A stretch of 64,000 nt of DNA. Source: Cyathus striatus. Taxonomy: Eukaryota > Basidiomycota > Agaricomycetes > Agaricales > Nidulariaceae. Of this stretch, positions 19,771-30,455 are shown piece after piece; within the stretch, counting starts at the first letter, position 1, and every line of letters starts with the position of its first letter. The position numbers and the translations under genes are program-made. The stretch lies in the NCBI GenBank assembly GCA_025738555.1, contig JAOVFP010000006.1, positions 2,232,001 through 2,296,000 of the forward strand, read 5' to 3'. The notes below the pieces were generated by a model, which made no database searches, was not told the origin of the DNA, and saw only the letters and a list, made by a program, of their open reading frames with translations.

Positions 19771-21403
19771 CTAGCGGCTTATTACTTGGCCGCGTCTACA
19801 GCGTCTCCCTTGTTCCCGTTCCCACCCATCTGCAAAACAGTCGCTACCCCCAAAGCCAGTATCAGACGTGAGGGGGTTCGCGGCGGCGGATCTGGCCAAG
19901 CCACAGCAGTGATTACAGTGCAAGCCCGCCGTAGACGGAAAGGTATCAAGTGCACTTGCAGTACCCGTCAGTAGAATAGTAAGCCATCATATAGGTTCAC
20001 TAAATACTATCTACCTTAACACATACGCCTACGATGGCCGAGACGGTCCCTCTTGCAGTGTAATTAAACACTGGATACTTGAGTGGCGGGACACGATCCA
20101 GCGTCGTCATAGAGGCTGCAAGTGTATACATCCTGCCGTGGGCGTACAGGCCACAAGTGCTTGACAACGCTAAGGATGCTCCAACGTATCAGATGGAGCA
20201 TCACCACAAAAGTGGACGTGGTTTCGCCTCGTAAAGGTACCAAGTACCTCGTGTGTTCGTATTCATATTCCCAACTGGAAGTTAGAGGTTCCTGTTCTGA
20301 AACGTTACTAGTATATGTGTCAATGAGGGCAGAGACCTGCTTCCCACCGAGTCGCCCGCACACCACAATGTCCAACCAACGGCACCTTGTAAGAATCCAG
20401 GGCTTGTAAACGTCTGCCGTAGTCATCGCCATTAGGGTTTAACAATGATCTGATTGCTGAAAAGCTCTTATGTGCTTCACATCGTAGACTAAGCCGCCGT
20501 GCCCGCACCGTTGATAGAGTTCTGCACTTGGGAAGATCAGCCTAGAGGGTGGCCTGATTAGAGGTACATCGCAATGCGTTATGACAACGCACATGGGCCC
20601 TTGAGTTCAATGACTTATAGAGTACGTATTTGCGAAGGTTCTATGGTCAGTGGCATACAGTGAGGTACAGTCTACGAATCGTACCTCCTACCACTAACAC
20701 TAGTACAAGATCTCCAAATCTTAACAGGTCAATCAAGCGATAAGCAAAATCTATGCAACCTTCTCGCGAACGACAAAACCAAGGCTCAAGGCTGCTGCCA
20801 AATCCGCGTGAAGCGAAACGTACTTCAAGTGCTCGTGTAGAGCCTATCGTAGTCCTATATCCTTGCCCCCTCGCAAGGCCACGTATCGTAGTTCTGTATG
20901 GTATACAGAACTACAGCGGGAACCCTTGGACCTTCGTGCTGGTGCGGTGCAGCTGCTTGATGGTCGATATGTTGGGTTGGCGGGAACACGTGCTGGAGAT
21001 GATTTCTATCCAGTGCTGCCTCGTGGGATGGGTTGGTGTTGAGCAGAGGTGGTTCCAAGGGTTAAAGCATCTGTCGAGGCTGCAGAAGATAAGGTTAAGC
21101 GTCAGTCTTCTGAACCTCGTCCTGTACGGTAAACAATCTTATCCCATCCCCGAAGTTACGGAGCCAAAAAAGCCAAATGCGCATTTCGCACAAGATACAA
21201 AAGTAGTTGACAAACGATATCTGCGAGGAAAAAGTCTATGCGGTGGCCTAGTCTCTTTATATGATTATCATACAGCATGAATGACATACATAGTCTATAT
21301 GTAGATGGGGCGTGCCTCCCTCGTTCTACTTCCCAAAGTACATCCCTCTACCCAACACTCAGCACCCCTCCTTCTTAACGCCAGAAATCCTGCGAACAGA
21401 CCA
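19771..21403. other. Intergenic region with one strong palindrome
   Basis: Open frames here are short and unlike known families. The only structure I see is a perfect 12-bp inverted repeat with a 3-nt spacer at 20888-20914 (GTAGTTCTGTAT / ATACAGAACTAC). Confidence 0.4.
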
Positions 21404-21931
21404 CTACTTCTTCTTCTTCGGCTTTTTCTTCTTCACTCCGCCTGTTGAAGCAGACGCAATGGGAAGCGGAGTGGCTCGCCCACTGTCCACTTGCATCTCG
21501 TGCTCCAGGGCTGCAGGCGCAGGTGCAGGGGTAGCAGCTTGTGTTTTAGCCGGTACAAGAGTCGCAGCAGCAGGTGGAGGCGTGGGCTTTCGATTCTGCA
21601 TCTTTTGCATGAGTGAATAATTGAGTGCTTCGAAGCGGTTAAGGAATATCGAAGAGTTTGTTTTGAATTTTATGCACTGTCACCCCCCAATGAGCATTAC
21701 GATAAGAAGCAAAAAGGAGAAAAAAGACGTACAGAAACATTATCAGTGATTTTAAGAACAAGCTTTCCCTCATTCGATTTCCATTTGACGCAGTATCTCG
21801 TCTAGCACTATACCATCAGTTCTCCTCGTTCTGCCCTCAAGAAAAAGAGAAAAACATACCTGATTAGGCGACTTTTGATAGAGAGCCTCAGCGGCATCCT
21901 GGTAGTCGTGCCATGAATGGATGTAGACCAT
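21404..21931 (-). CDS. SRP9: Signal recognition particle subunit SRP9
   Basis: Alu-domain subunit of the cytosolic signal recognition particle; with SRP14 it binds SRP RNA and slows elongation during ER targeting. Three exons, 21860-21931, 21733-21801 and 21404-21676, join cleanly to 138 codons (137 aa). Characteristic sequence: MVYIHSWHDYQDAAEALY and KSPNQ; TRYCVKWKSNEGKLVLKITD; then CIKFKTNSSIFLNRFEALNY and SLMQKMQNRKP. The C-terminus is an Ala/Pro-rich linker ending in a lysine cluster (GGVKKKKPKKKK), as in other fungal SRP9 proteins with basic tails. It is transcribed divergently from the carrier gene, sharing a 277-bp intergenic region. Confidence 0.92.
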
Positions 21932-22208
21932 GGCGCATGGAGAGCGCCAGTCCGAGTGCGCGTAGTCGTATGGTTTGCGATCGTTGTCGATGGAGGTTCG
22001 AGGCGAGGTGCAGAGGCGTGACGGTGACTGAATAGTGTGACACGGGCATGGTGTTCCCAGCGCCTGGACTCTGTGACTCTTGGCGTCATATTCCGAACCG
22101 ATAAATCCGCTCCCTCTCGACCCCATCTGCGGACACCCGGTGCTTGCTTTTCTCCAGACCTTTCCTCTCTTTCTCTCATACCACCACCATCTCATCTCTC
22201 CTTCCACC

Positions 22209-24720
22209 ATGGCCACCGAAAACAAGCCCAAGCGTACGTCCAACAGAGATTCGAGTGCTATCTATCACCGACCGGATCATGAATTCTCAACGAATATGTA
22301 CTAACTCACTCCCATAGCCCTTCCGTTCATCGCCAACTTTGCTGCAGGAGCGATAGCTGGCATATCCGAGATCTTGACGTTCTACCCTCTCGGTGCGTCC
22401 TCCCTTGTCTCTCTACTTTATACACACTTACATCTCCATAGATGTCGTACGTCCATTACCCCCTTATTTTCTTCCAGATACAGATGGTCGTGCTGTAGGT
22501 AAAAACGCGCATGCAGCTCGCAACGGGAAAGAACCAGGACGGTCTTGTTAGCACGCTGCAGAAGATCATCAAGGAGGAGGGGTACGTTTCTCCCTCCCCT
22601 CCTCCTCTCCCTCTCTAACCCTTTCGCAGTGCTGGAAGGTTATACCGCGGTCCGTTTCTCCCCTCATCTCCCCTCTCCCTAACCAACTAACGTGTACCAG
22701 GCCTCGTCCCACCACTACTCCTCGAAGCACCAAAAAGGGCCGTGAAATTGTACGTCCCCTCACCCACCCACTAAACACGGATAACTAAAGACACAAACAG
22801 CGCAGCAAACGATTTCTGGGGCAAAACCTTCCTCGACATGGCAGGCGAAACTAAAATGACACAGAACCTCTCCATTGTAACCGGATGCGCTGCTGGTGCT
22901 ACTGTGAGTTCCCCTCCTTCCATCCCTCCCTTTCCTTCTTTCGTATGGTTTCTGGAGTTATGCGATGTATGCTATGTTCGGATTACACCATCCTTCCTCG
23001 GTTCCTCAGGCGGCGAAGGCGCATTTGAATTGTCGACGTTCTACCAGCCCTCTACCAGGTGTTTTATCATCTTCTCCGTAGGATTTTGACATTCCGTGAC
23101 GGAAGTGGCGCGCCCGTCCGGTGGAGTAGGCGTGTCATTGCGCCTAGTATCATATACTAGCACTGCTATCTGACATCTCCCAGCTACGTCCATCCATCCC
23201 GTAGCGTTTGATGCCTGCGCCTCCGTGTTTCGCCTATCGGTAGAACGTGCACGACACGTTTTACGACTTCGGAACTCCGGGCCTAGCATGACTTCTGTCG
23301 GATACTACGCATTCCGTCTCGTGCTTGACGTCGTGTAGCGTGTTTGACGGACACAATCGTGCGCGTCGCGTGAGCCTGGTGTTCCTCCATTGACGCATTC
23401 CAACTGTCGTCAAATGCGCATATATCATACGTGACAGGCTCTTTCGACGCGCTGCGGTACGCTGGCGTTGCCAACTTGGCAATCTTGGACGTGTCAAACT
23501 CGTTTGTGTTGTGTTGGAATGTGTTCTTGCTCGCTTGGGGTGAGGGGAGGTGGGATATGTGGGTCGGGTTGGTGCTGGTGTACCCGTTTGGGAATTTGGA
23601 GCGGGTTGTGTCGTTGGGGTGCAAATGCAGAAAGGATGGGTGACCGGGAGCGTTGGTAGTGGTTGTTACGTGCGGTGTTTGGATGGTTATTCGCTGGAAT
23701 CACATCGCACAGGGGATCTGTGCCCGTTCACTATTCTAGTGCGACTTGTGGGATGTAGGAGGTAGATGCTACCATAGCGTGCTTCGAATTACCTTTCATT
23801 TTCACGTTTTTCCTCTTACATCTATTATTCCAAATCTAACACCTTCCTCTTCCACAGGAAAGTTTCGTCGTCGTTCCCTTCGAGCTCGTCAAGATCAAGT
23901 ACGTATCATCCATCCTACTTTGCTCTACAAAGCCCATTCCAACCAACTACTACTTAGGCTTCAAGACAAGTCGAGTACATTCAAGGGCCCGATGGACGTC
24001 GTGAAGCAGGTGATAAGGAAGGAGGGTATGTTAGGTCTCTACGCCGGTATGGAGTCGACGTTCTGGAGGTGCGTCTGTTCCTTCCTCTTTCCTTCCCAAT
24101 GCTAACGCGATGCGCTTGAAAGACACGTCTATTGGAACGGAGGCTACTTCGGATGTATCCATCAAGTGCGCCAGTTGCTCCCTAAAGCAGAGGCACGTCA
24201 TTCCTTCCCCTGTATCCTGCTCAGTGTTGATGGCCTCACATGTAGACACCACAAGCACAACTCATGAACAATTTCATTTCCGGTGCCATTGGTGGATTTG
24301 CTGGAACTGTCGTTAACACACCGTACGTTTCCCATCTCTCCCTACTTCCCCCTCTAATCCATTCTTCTTATGTAGATTTGACGTACGTTCCTCATCTTCC
24401 TTATCCCTCTCCTCCTGATCTCTCATACAGGTCGTGAAATCCCGTATCCAAGGGTACACCCCCGTTCCCGGCGTGAAGCCCAAGTACAACTGGACCTACC
24501 CCGCCATCCTCACTATCCTCCGCGAAGAAGGTCCCGCAGCGCTGTACAAGGGCTTCGTGCCGAAGGTGCTCCGTCTCGCTCCCGGTGGTGGTGTGTTGTT
24601 GCTTGTAGTCGAGTTTACATTGGGCGTGTTTAGAAAGGGTATGTTTTCTTTTGCGTTTTTCGATAGGGTAAGTGCTGATGGTGATGGCAATACGTAGCTT
24701 TGGGCCCACCGTATATCTAA
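22209..24720 (+). CDS. ODC: Mitochondrial 2-oxodicarboxylate carrier (14 exons, 298 aa)
   Basis: Exchanges 2-oxoadipate and 2-oxoglutarate across the inner mitochondrial membrane, linking lysine metabolism to the TCA cycle. Exons: 22209-22233, 22318-22392, 22442-22446, 22499-22581, 22630-22649, 22701-22749, 22801-22903, 23858-23898, 23958-24068, 24123-24192, 24246-24322, 24376-24382, 24431-24638, 24698-24720; they total 897 nt with frame kept throughout. Three carrier repeats are visible: FYPLDVVKTRMQ, then VPFELVKIKLQ, then NTPFDVVKSRIQ, with FAAGAIAGISEILTF at the start and LRLAPGGGVLLLVVEF near the end. Two exons are only 5 and 7 nt, both inside the Px(D/E)xx(K/R) signature. The intron after 24192 uses a GC donor. 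The seventh intron is 954 nt, far longer than the others. Confidence 0.93.
22904..23857 (+). other. 954-nt intron of the carrier gene, probably carrying an insertion
   Basis: The donor GTGAGT at 22904 and acceptor TTCCACAG ending at 23857 are certain from the protein (GCAAGAT joined to ESFVVVPFEL). All other introns in this gene are about 46-85 nt. The extra 0.9 kb has several open frames on both strands with no recognised domain, and a small hairpin near 23145-23161 (CTAGTAT CAT ATACTAG). I found no terminal inverted repeat or target duplication by eye. Confidence 0.75.
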
Positions 24721-25904
24721 TCTGGCTCTGGCTATTGGTTTCGGTCGTAGATCATGAGGAGGAGGAGCCTAAAGGCTTGAAAAGTACCCCACCCCACCCC
24801 TTTCATTATATCTACTTGGATAGACACGGCGTTGTATATGTATTAGATTCAACTTTTTAAACTTTGGATTAAGTGTAGAGGTGTGTCACGCGGCTTGAAC
24901 GAGTGCTATTTTTATGGTGCTTGCGTCGATAACCATCGTTAGGTAAGTGATATTCTCACTCCACTATTCCTTCTTTCTGGATCGTAGGGACCGTTGCTTT
25001 GGATGCGTAGTATATCTGGTGAGTTCATTCCGTTTTCTTGAGTCCGATGAGGAAGAATTGGTTCTGATGATTACCGGTAGGTTGATTTATGTAATTTCGG
25101 GGTGGTGTATTTAAGATTGATGCTTATTTTAGGAGCTATAATTATCGGTGGCGTATGTACATACGGCGCGAGATGACTGATTTGTATTTTTGCTCGTCTC
25201 CCATATCTAATCTTTCTCTCTATGCGAGCCCTTCTTCAACTTGGCGTTTCTAATGCTAATAACGCCAGTATTGCTTAATGGTTGAGCTTATACTGAGCAT
25301 GACCTGCGTTCGATTCACGAAAGTAGAGCAATGCTTAATTCGCCCTCCTAGGGATTCCCTGCTCATCTTGGAATTCCTAGAAGGCGCATCCATAGTACGT
25401 TTTTGATTTATATTTTTACACTGTACCGCTATTTCTCGTACAGAGGCTATCCATATTTCCAGAACCTGGAAGATGAATGTAAGCATAAGTAATGCTGATT
25501 TTATTGGCTTGAACTTGGCTTACTAGCTATGCTGTACAAGCCAAGTGCTGGGCTTATGTTCGATCTTAAGCCCCAAGTCACGTAGATTCCAACTCTAATA
25601 TTTTTTGATTCGCACACTCTTTTGCGAACTTTTGTAGACTTTTATATTTAATCGACTGATTGATTCTTGCGTTTCTGCTCATTTTCGAACTTCATTGCTC
25701 TAATAGATACCATCTAATATCTTTCACGCCTTCTGGTTCTAACAACAACAATATTGCTTAATGGCTATGTATGTTTCAATTTGTGAAAATTCCCTCTAGA
25801 TCACCGCACATAAAGGACGCATAACTGAGACACTATCCAACTCTCAATGTCCGGACTCCCAATGTCAGCCGCCAATGTGAAACTCCATGTTATATCAACT
25901 CTCC
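24721..25904. other. Intergenic region with dispersed repeats
   Basis: Holds the left copy of a diverged repeat (24949-25150). It also holds a tRNA-like sequence at about 25262-25330, with A-box-like TTGCTTAATGG and B-box-like GCGTTCGATTC, possibly a SINE head. The ATTGCTTAATGG core recurs near 25752. No gene recognised. Confidence 0.4.
24949..25150 (+). repeat. Diverged dispersed repeat, copy 1
   Basis: Opens with GATATTCTCACTCCACT and closes with GCTTATTTTAGGAGCTATAA followed by TTATCG. The same start and end, with a diverged middle, recur at 28363-28594. Confidence 0.5.
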
Positions 25905-27004
25905 ATGCCCCTCTTTCCTACCGCCACTCCTCTTCCACCAACCACCACTACCTCTCCTACCTCTAGTCCATTCTCATATATTCAAATCCTACTTTCAATG
26001 ATGAATCTTTTATGGTATCTTGGGTTACTCTTAAGGTGTGTCTCCATAAAATCTATCACTAATTTGGAAAGTCACCGTTGGCAATGTTGTCAGCCCCATC
26101 ATTTGCTACTCGCAACTCATCGACCCCCCACTACCACCATCACCACCGCCAACCAGCTCTTCAACTGCATTGATCTCTAGTCCTGAAGACCGGTTTATTA
26201 CTACCACGCCTTCCCCTACTTCTGGGTCTCCCTCAAGCTCTGTCCCCATTCCCGTGTTCCTTGAAATCAGAATGACAATTGGAGATGACCCAATGCCATT
26301 GGAGGATGTTACCGGTGGAATTGTCTACACGCCGTATACGGGAACGAAAATGGCACGTCCTTCTCCTGTCTTGCCACACTTCTCTCTTGGTGGCTTTAAT
26401 TCTGAAATTCAGCCAAGTACAACTGCTTCTCAAACCTATCCTGTTCTACCTGGCCACACTGTGACAGAAACCACCATGACAACCGTGACGATAACGGCGA
26501 CGAGGGATCAGGTTGTGTGTGATGAATTTGTTTATGAAGATGAGAGGAATGCAACCTTCGTTGATGGCTCCAAACCTGAACATCAAACAGGTGTAACCGC
26601 TTCTCAACCTGACTCCACTATACCAAAGGACACTGGAACAGCAACAGTAGCAGAGGAAGAGAAGAATGAGAAGGGGACAACACAGCATGCTAGTTCTGCA
26701 CCTTCTGAGGCTGGTTTGTAAATTATATTTCGTGATCTATTCCCACCTTACCCTTTTATTGTCAGATGCTATAAACTTCAAGTATATTTTAGCCTTTATC
26801 ATCGTCTTAGTTGCAGTGTTTCTTTTTGGACCCCGTGCTCTCCGTGCTGCCTGCAGGATGCTTCGTAATGGATTCCGATTCTGCCGAAATAATCCAATGA
26901 TGGGTCTCATCATCGTCATTCTCATTCCCATAGGGGTCATACCGGTTTTCATCTTTTTGTATCTTCTGCATGAAGCGACCAACCCTAGGGTCCCAAGGCC
27001 ATAA
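25905..27004 (+). CDS. Membrane protein with Thr/Pro-rich region, function unknown
   Basis: Exons 25905-26014, 26094-26713 and 26766-27004 give an in-frame total of 323 codons. The junction at 26713/26766 is well supported; the first junction is chosen because it alone keeps frame. The N-terminus has a hydrophobic stretch, followed by a long Ser/Thr/Pro-rich part (PPLPPSPPPTSSST, TVTETTMTTVTITATRD) that looks extracellular and O-glycosylated. The C-terminal exon holds two hydrophobic helices (ILAFIIVLVAVFLFGP and MGLIIVILIPIGVIPVFIFL) around a basic loop (RALRAACRMLRNGFRF). Not recognised as a named family. Confidence 0.55.
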
Positions 27005-27768
27005 CAGTTTTTTTAGATAGAAAAGGACTATTTTAACTCTGCAGTAATAATGTAATTATGGATGTTGCAGCCCGCTAAATGTAACACTAGACAAACACTA
27101 GATGTAACTGTCTCTACATACAACATGGATTAACATCGTGGAAACATTCTCAGCATTTCACTCGTCTAATACTTTTTTTCCAAGAGAATTTAGCAGCGCC
27201 TAAAAGATGATATAATATATTTCCTGCTGTCTGAACAAAAGATTTCCCCAGGAGAAATGTTCTAGGATATCCAGACGTCAAATAGTCATCAATATTGCAT
27301 CATTTATTTCATTGAACATCCTGCTCATTCGGGAAACCCTATGATAATCATTGGTGACATAATACACTGACTTTATAGTTAATGCACAAAATATTTAGAG
27401 AGTTAAAGACTTGCACTGTATTGTTCCTAAGGCCTCTTTCCTTCAAGCTGTTTTATTGCTGATAAAACCTTGAAGTGACACATATTTTAAATGGTTTAAA
27501 TACTAAGTATGAGAGCTTGGTTTTTACAATTGACTGTAAAGCAGTGTAGGTAAACGCCTACTATGTATGCTCGTATCCTTCGGAAAATCAAGTGTTGAAC
27601 CAATTCGACCAGGCTCGTTTTTAATAATATGATTACATGCCAAAGCCAAGTTCTTTGAATTTATTTTTTAAGTTTCAGGATGTAAGTCTCCTCCCAAGTT
27701 GTGTTCTCTAATAACGACAGTGGCTGCTCTAATTCCCCAAAAATCTGTAGAAATCCTAGAGTGATTCA

Positions 27769-27892
27769 CTCAGCGTCGTAAACAACGGCTTATATATTAG
27801 ATAAGTACCTAGAGTGATTCCCTAGGTAATTGTAAGTAAATGATACAGTATGTACAAGTAAGAAACTCACCTCAGCGTCGTAAACAACGGCT
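27769..27892 (+). repeat. Two 22-bp direct repeats, one forming a hairpin
   Basis: CTCAGCGTCGTAAACAACGG plus CT occurs at 27769-27790 and 27871-27892. At the second copy the flanks CCTCAGC and GCTGAGG pair to form a stem-loop. The surrounding AT-rich sequence to about 28140 may be a solo LTR, but its ends could not be defined. Confidence 0.5.
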
Positions 27893-28362
27893 GAGGTGTA
27901 CTAGCTAAAGTACAAGGTATATATACGCAATGAGTCCTTTACTCCGAGATAAAGGAGTAAACTACATAAGAGGGAAAGCTTGTGGCCAAGAGCACACTGT
28001 ACAGTGCAGTAGCAGTGCAGTAGCAGTGTAGCACGAGTAAGTATTAGTACAAAGTAAAGGGCGGCATAGTGAAACATAAATGATACATTATATATACAGT
28101 ATAATATCTTACCGCGCAATGACCATATGACCTTGGTGGCTGCTAAGTGAATACGAGCGCGCGCGGTCTAATGAAAAGCGGGACAGAGCGGATCGGAACT
28201 CGAGGGTGTTTGTATAATTCAACAAAATCAATGAAGTGTATCTTAAACGAGTTGGTTCTGGAATCTAAGCCTGAAGAACACTGGAACTCGCTGCGATGTG
28301 CGGTTATTTATACATACCTAAATCGATAGATGGTTGTCAAGTAAGTACTAGTCCACCTCAAC

Positions 28363-28594
28363 GATATTCTCACTCCACTCTTCCTGAATCATACGATCCG
28401 TAACCGCAGCTTTGGGATCGTATAGTCTATCTAAGTGAGTTTATTCCCTTTTTTTTCTTCATCTTTCGGATAGTTGAATTACTTCCTTCACATAACCGGC
28501 GGACAAGACTATTGTCATGTTTTCAGGGCAGCAGGTAGTATGTATGTTTAAAGATGGATAAGGGGTAAGCTTATTTTGAGATCTATAATTATCG
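28363..28594 (+). repeat. Diverged dispersed repeat, copy 2
   Basis: Begins GATATTCTCACTCCACTCTT and ends GCTTATTTTGAGATCTATAA followed by TTATCG, matching the copy at 24949-25150 with a diverged middle and small indels. Confidence 0.5.
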
Positions 28595-30455
28595 CTGGTT
28601 GTGCGATATTACTTCTCTGTTCACCCATCCCATAAGTTATATTGAAGTCGACCTGGTGTCTTCCAATCATCTTACGAGACATTACAATGAGTGTAAAGGC
28701 TTAATGCCTTCCAAGATAAATGGGACTTTCGTGACAGTCTACCAGGGCTTGGTTCTACAAGAAACTATAAGCGTGCATTTTCTCGGAACATTAAAGCCGC
28801 TTTCCCAAATGATTGCTATACAGCATAGCTTAACAGTGGCTACGCCATTCAAGTTGGAGCGTTTTGGCCAAAGCTCGAGCTCTATCCGTGAAGCAGTAGG
28901 TCAAGTACTTACGTGTTCCTCCTTCAATCATACTTTTTAAAAAAAAACACGTTTTCAACTTTACTTAGTTCTATTCGGTATGTCACACACCAGTTTCATT
29001 ATTGCAGCCTTGATTATACCGGTGACCACGATTAAATATATGGGCCTCGGAACTTGTTTCAGAATCTAACTTGTAGACCTTACGGACTACTAAATGACAT
29101 TGCCCAATTCAAACAACAGGACGGTTATTTGTCCCTAACAATGCAGTGTTAGAATCAAAATTTCTTCGACTTCTGAGACGCCGAAATCTGAACAAAGCAC
29201 CATCTACGTCTATCGACAATGAATACCTATACACTTGAAGATGTCTCATTGCCCGACTCGGGGGACCTACATTATACACCAAGTCCATTCGAACTCTCAA
29301 CCACAAAGCAAAATTTTCATTCTAAAAACAGATCGCAGAGTGAGAGCCAACTTGGCAATTTGGTGCGAAAATGCCCCTAGAGTTCCCCACCCCGCAGTGG
29401 AATCCAGAACTCACATTCACAATCCTCGAGGCGGAAGAGACTGCGGAAACACGCTTAATTTCGCTTGCGTTGAGTGTGAGTACATCTTCGGTTGGAATCA
29501 AGGAACAGAAGTGAACGATCGAACGTTACCTTTTCAATGGAGAACGTAAGTGAAAGAACTCGACAACTAGGCAGAAGATTCGTCGTTATCTTCTGAACAC
29601 CGGTGTATCTCGTCTCGCTCTCAAAGTCTCGACCGATGTCATTGTCAATTGAATTAACATGACGGATGGTTCCGTACCCTGCTGCGCTTCGTATATGCAA
29701 CATATGTATCACGTCGTATGAATGAATGTAACGATACTCCATGGCTTTCCGCGCATAGCTAAAGTACCTCCAAGTACACAAATAGCCCGGGCGCATAATT
29801 ACGTCCTTTGAGCCATTTCAAATTCTTCTTTGGAATTCATAAACACGGTACACAACTAACACTCAAAGGCCCGACTCTGCAAGCGAGATAGCCGGACACG
29901 GAGTTAACAACGCATTGATTCCTCCCCCTCAATCTATTGGACGGAAAACATCCAGTGACTGAACGATCGGAAACCCACATATGGATTGTGGTGCAGTTTA
30001 TTTTGGTCTTGTGAAACAAAGAAAAAGCGGTGGTCTCTAGAAAAGGAAAATACCTCCCAGCACGCTAGAAATCTTATGTTGTCGAGAGTTTTTTGTCTCT
30101 TTTGCGACTCGTCATGGGAATATACTTTCTTTTGAAGTGGAGTAAATTGACTGCGGCCCTTTTTAAATGTGGGGTAATAAAATTGAAGAGGTGAGTCGAC
30201 TTTTTTTTCAAGTTCATATTTCATTATTCTATTCATACAATCCTAAGTATACAATAATTTACATTACATACCTAAAGCCAATCCACCCAAATCCCAAAGA
30301 CCCATCCGACAAAGGTAGAAACTCGAGCTGGTAATATTGACGGTCCAACTAAGTACTACCAACATAATTGAAAAAAGAAAAACCAGCACGGGTCCAGCTC
30401 TAGATATAAATGACTTTTTTAGATTATAAATCATGTGTACCTAACGTCCTCGAGG

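Larger units (their letters stand above)
27005..30455. other. 3.4-kb gene-poor AT-rich region with repeats
   Basis: No gene recognised. It contains a pair of 22-bp repeats at 27769 and 27871, several hairpins around 27940-28100 that could belong to a solo LTR, and the second copy of the dispersed repeat (28363-28594). Short open frames near 29235-29796 show no motif. Confidence 0.4.

Noticed and set aside
20753..21280. A 175-codon plus-strand open frame upstream of SRP9
   Set aside because: No motif, signal peptide or splice signal; composition looks like translated intergenic DNA and it spans the palindrome at 20888.
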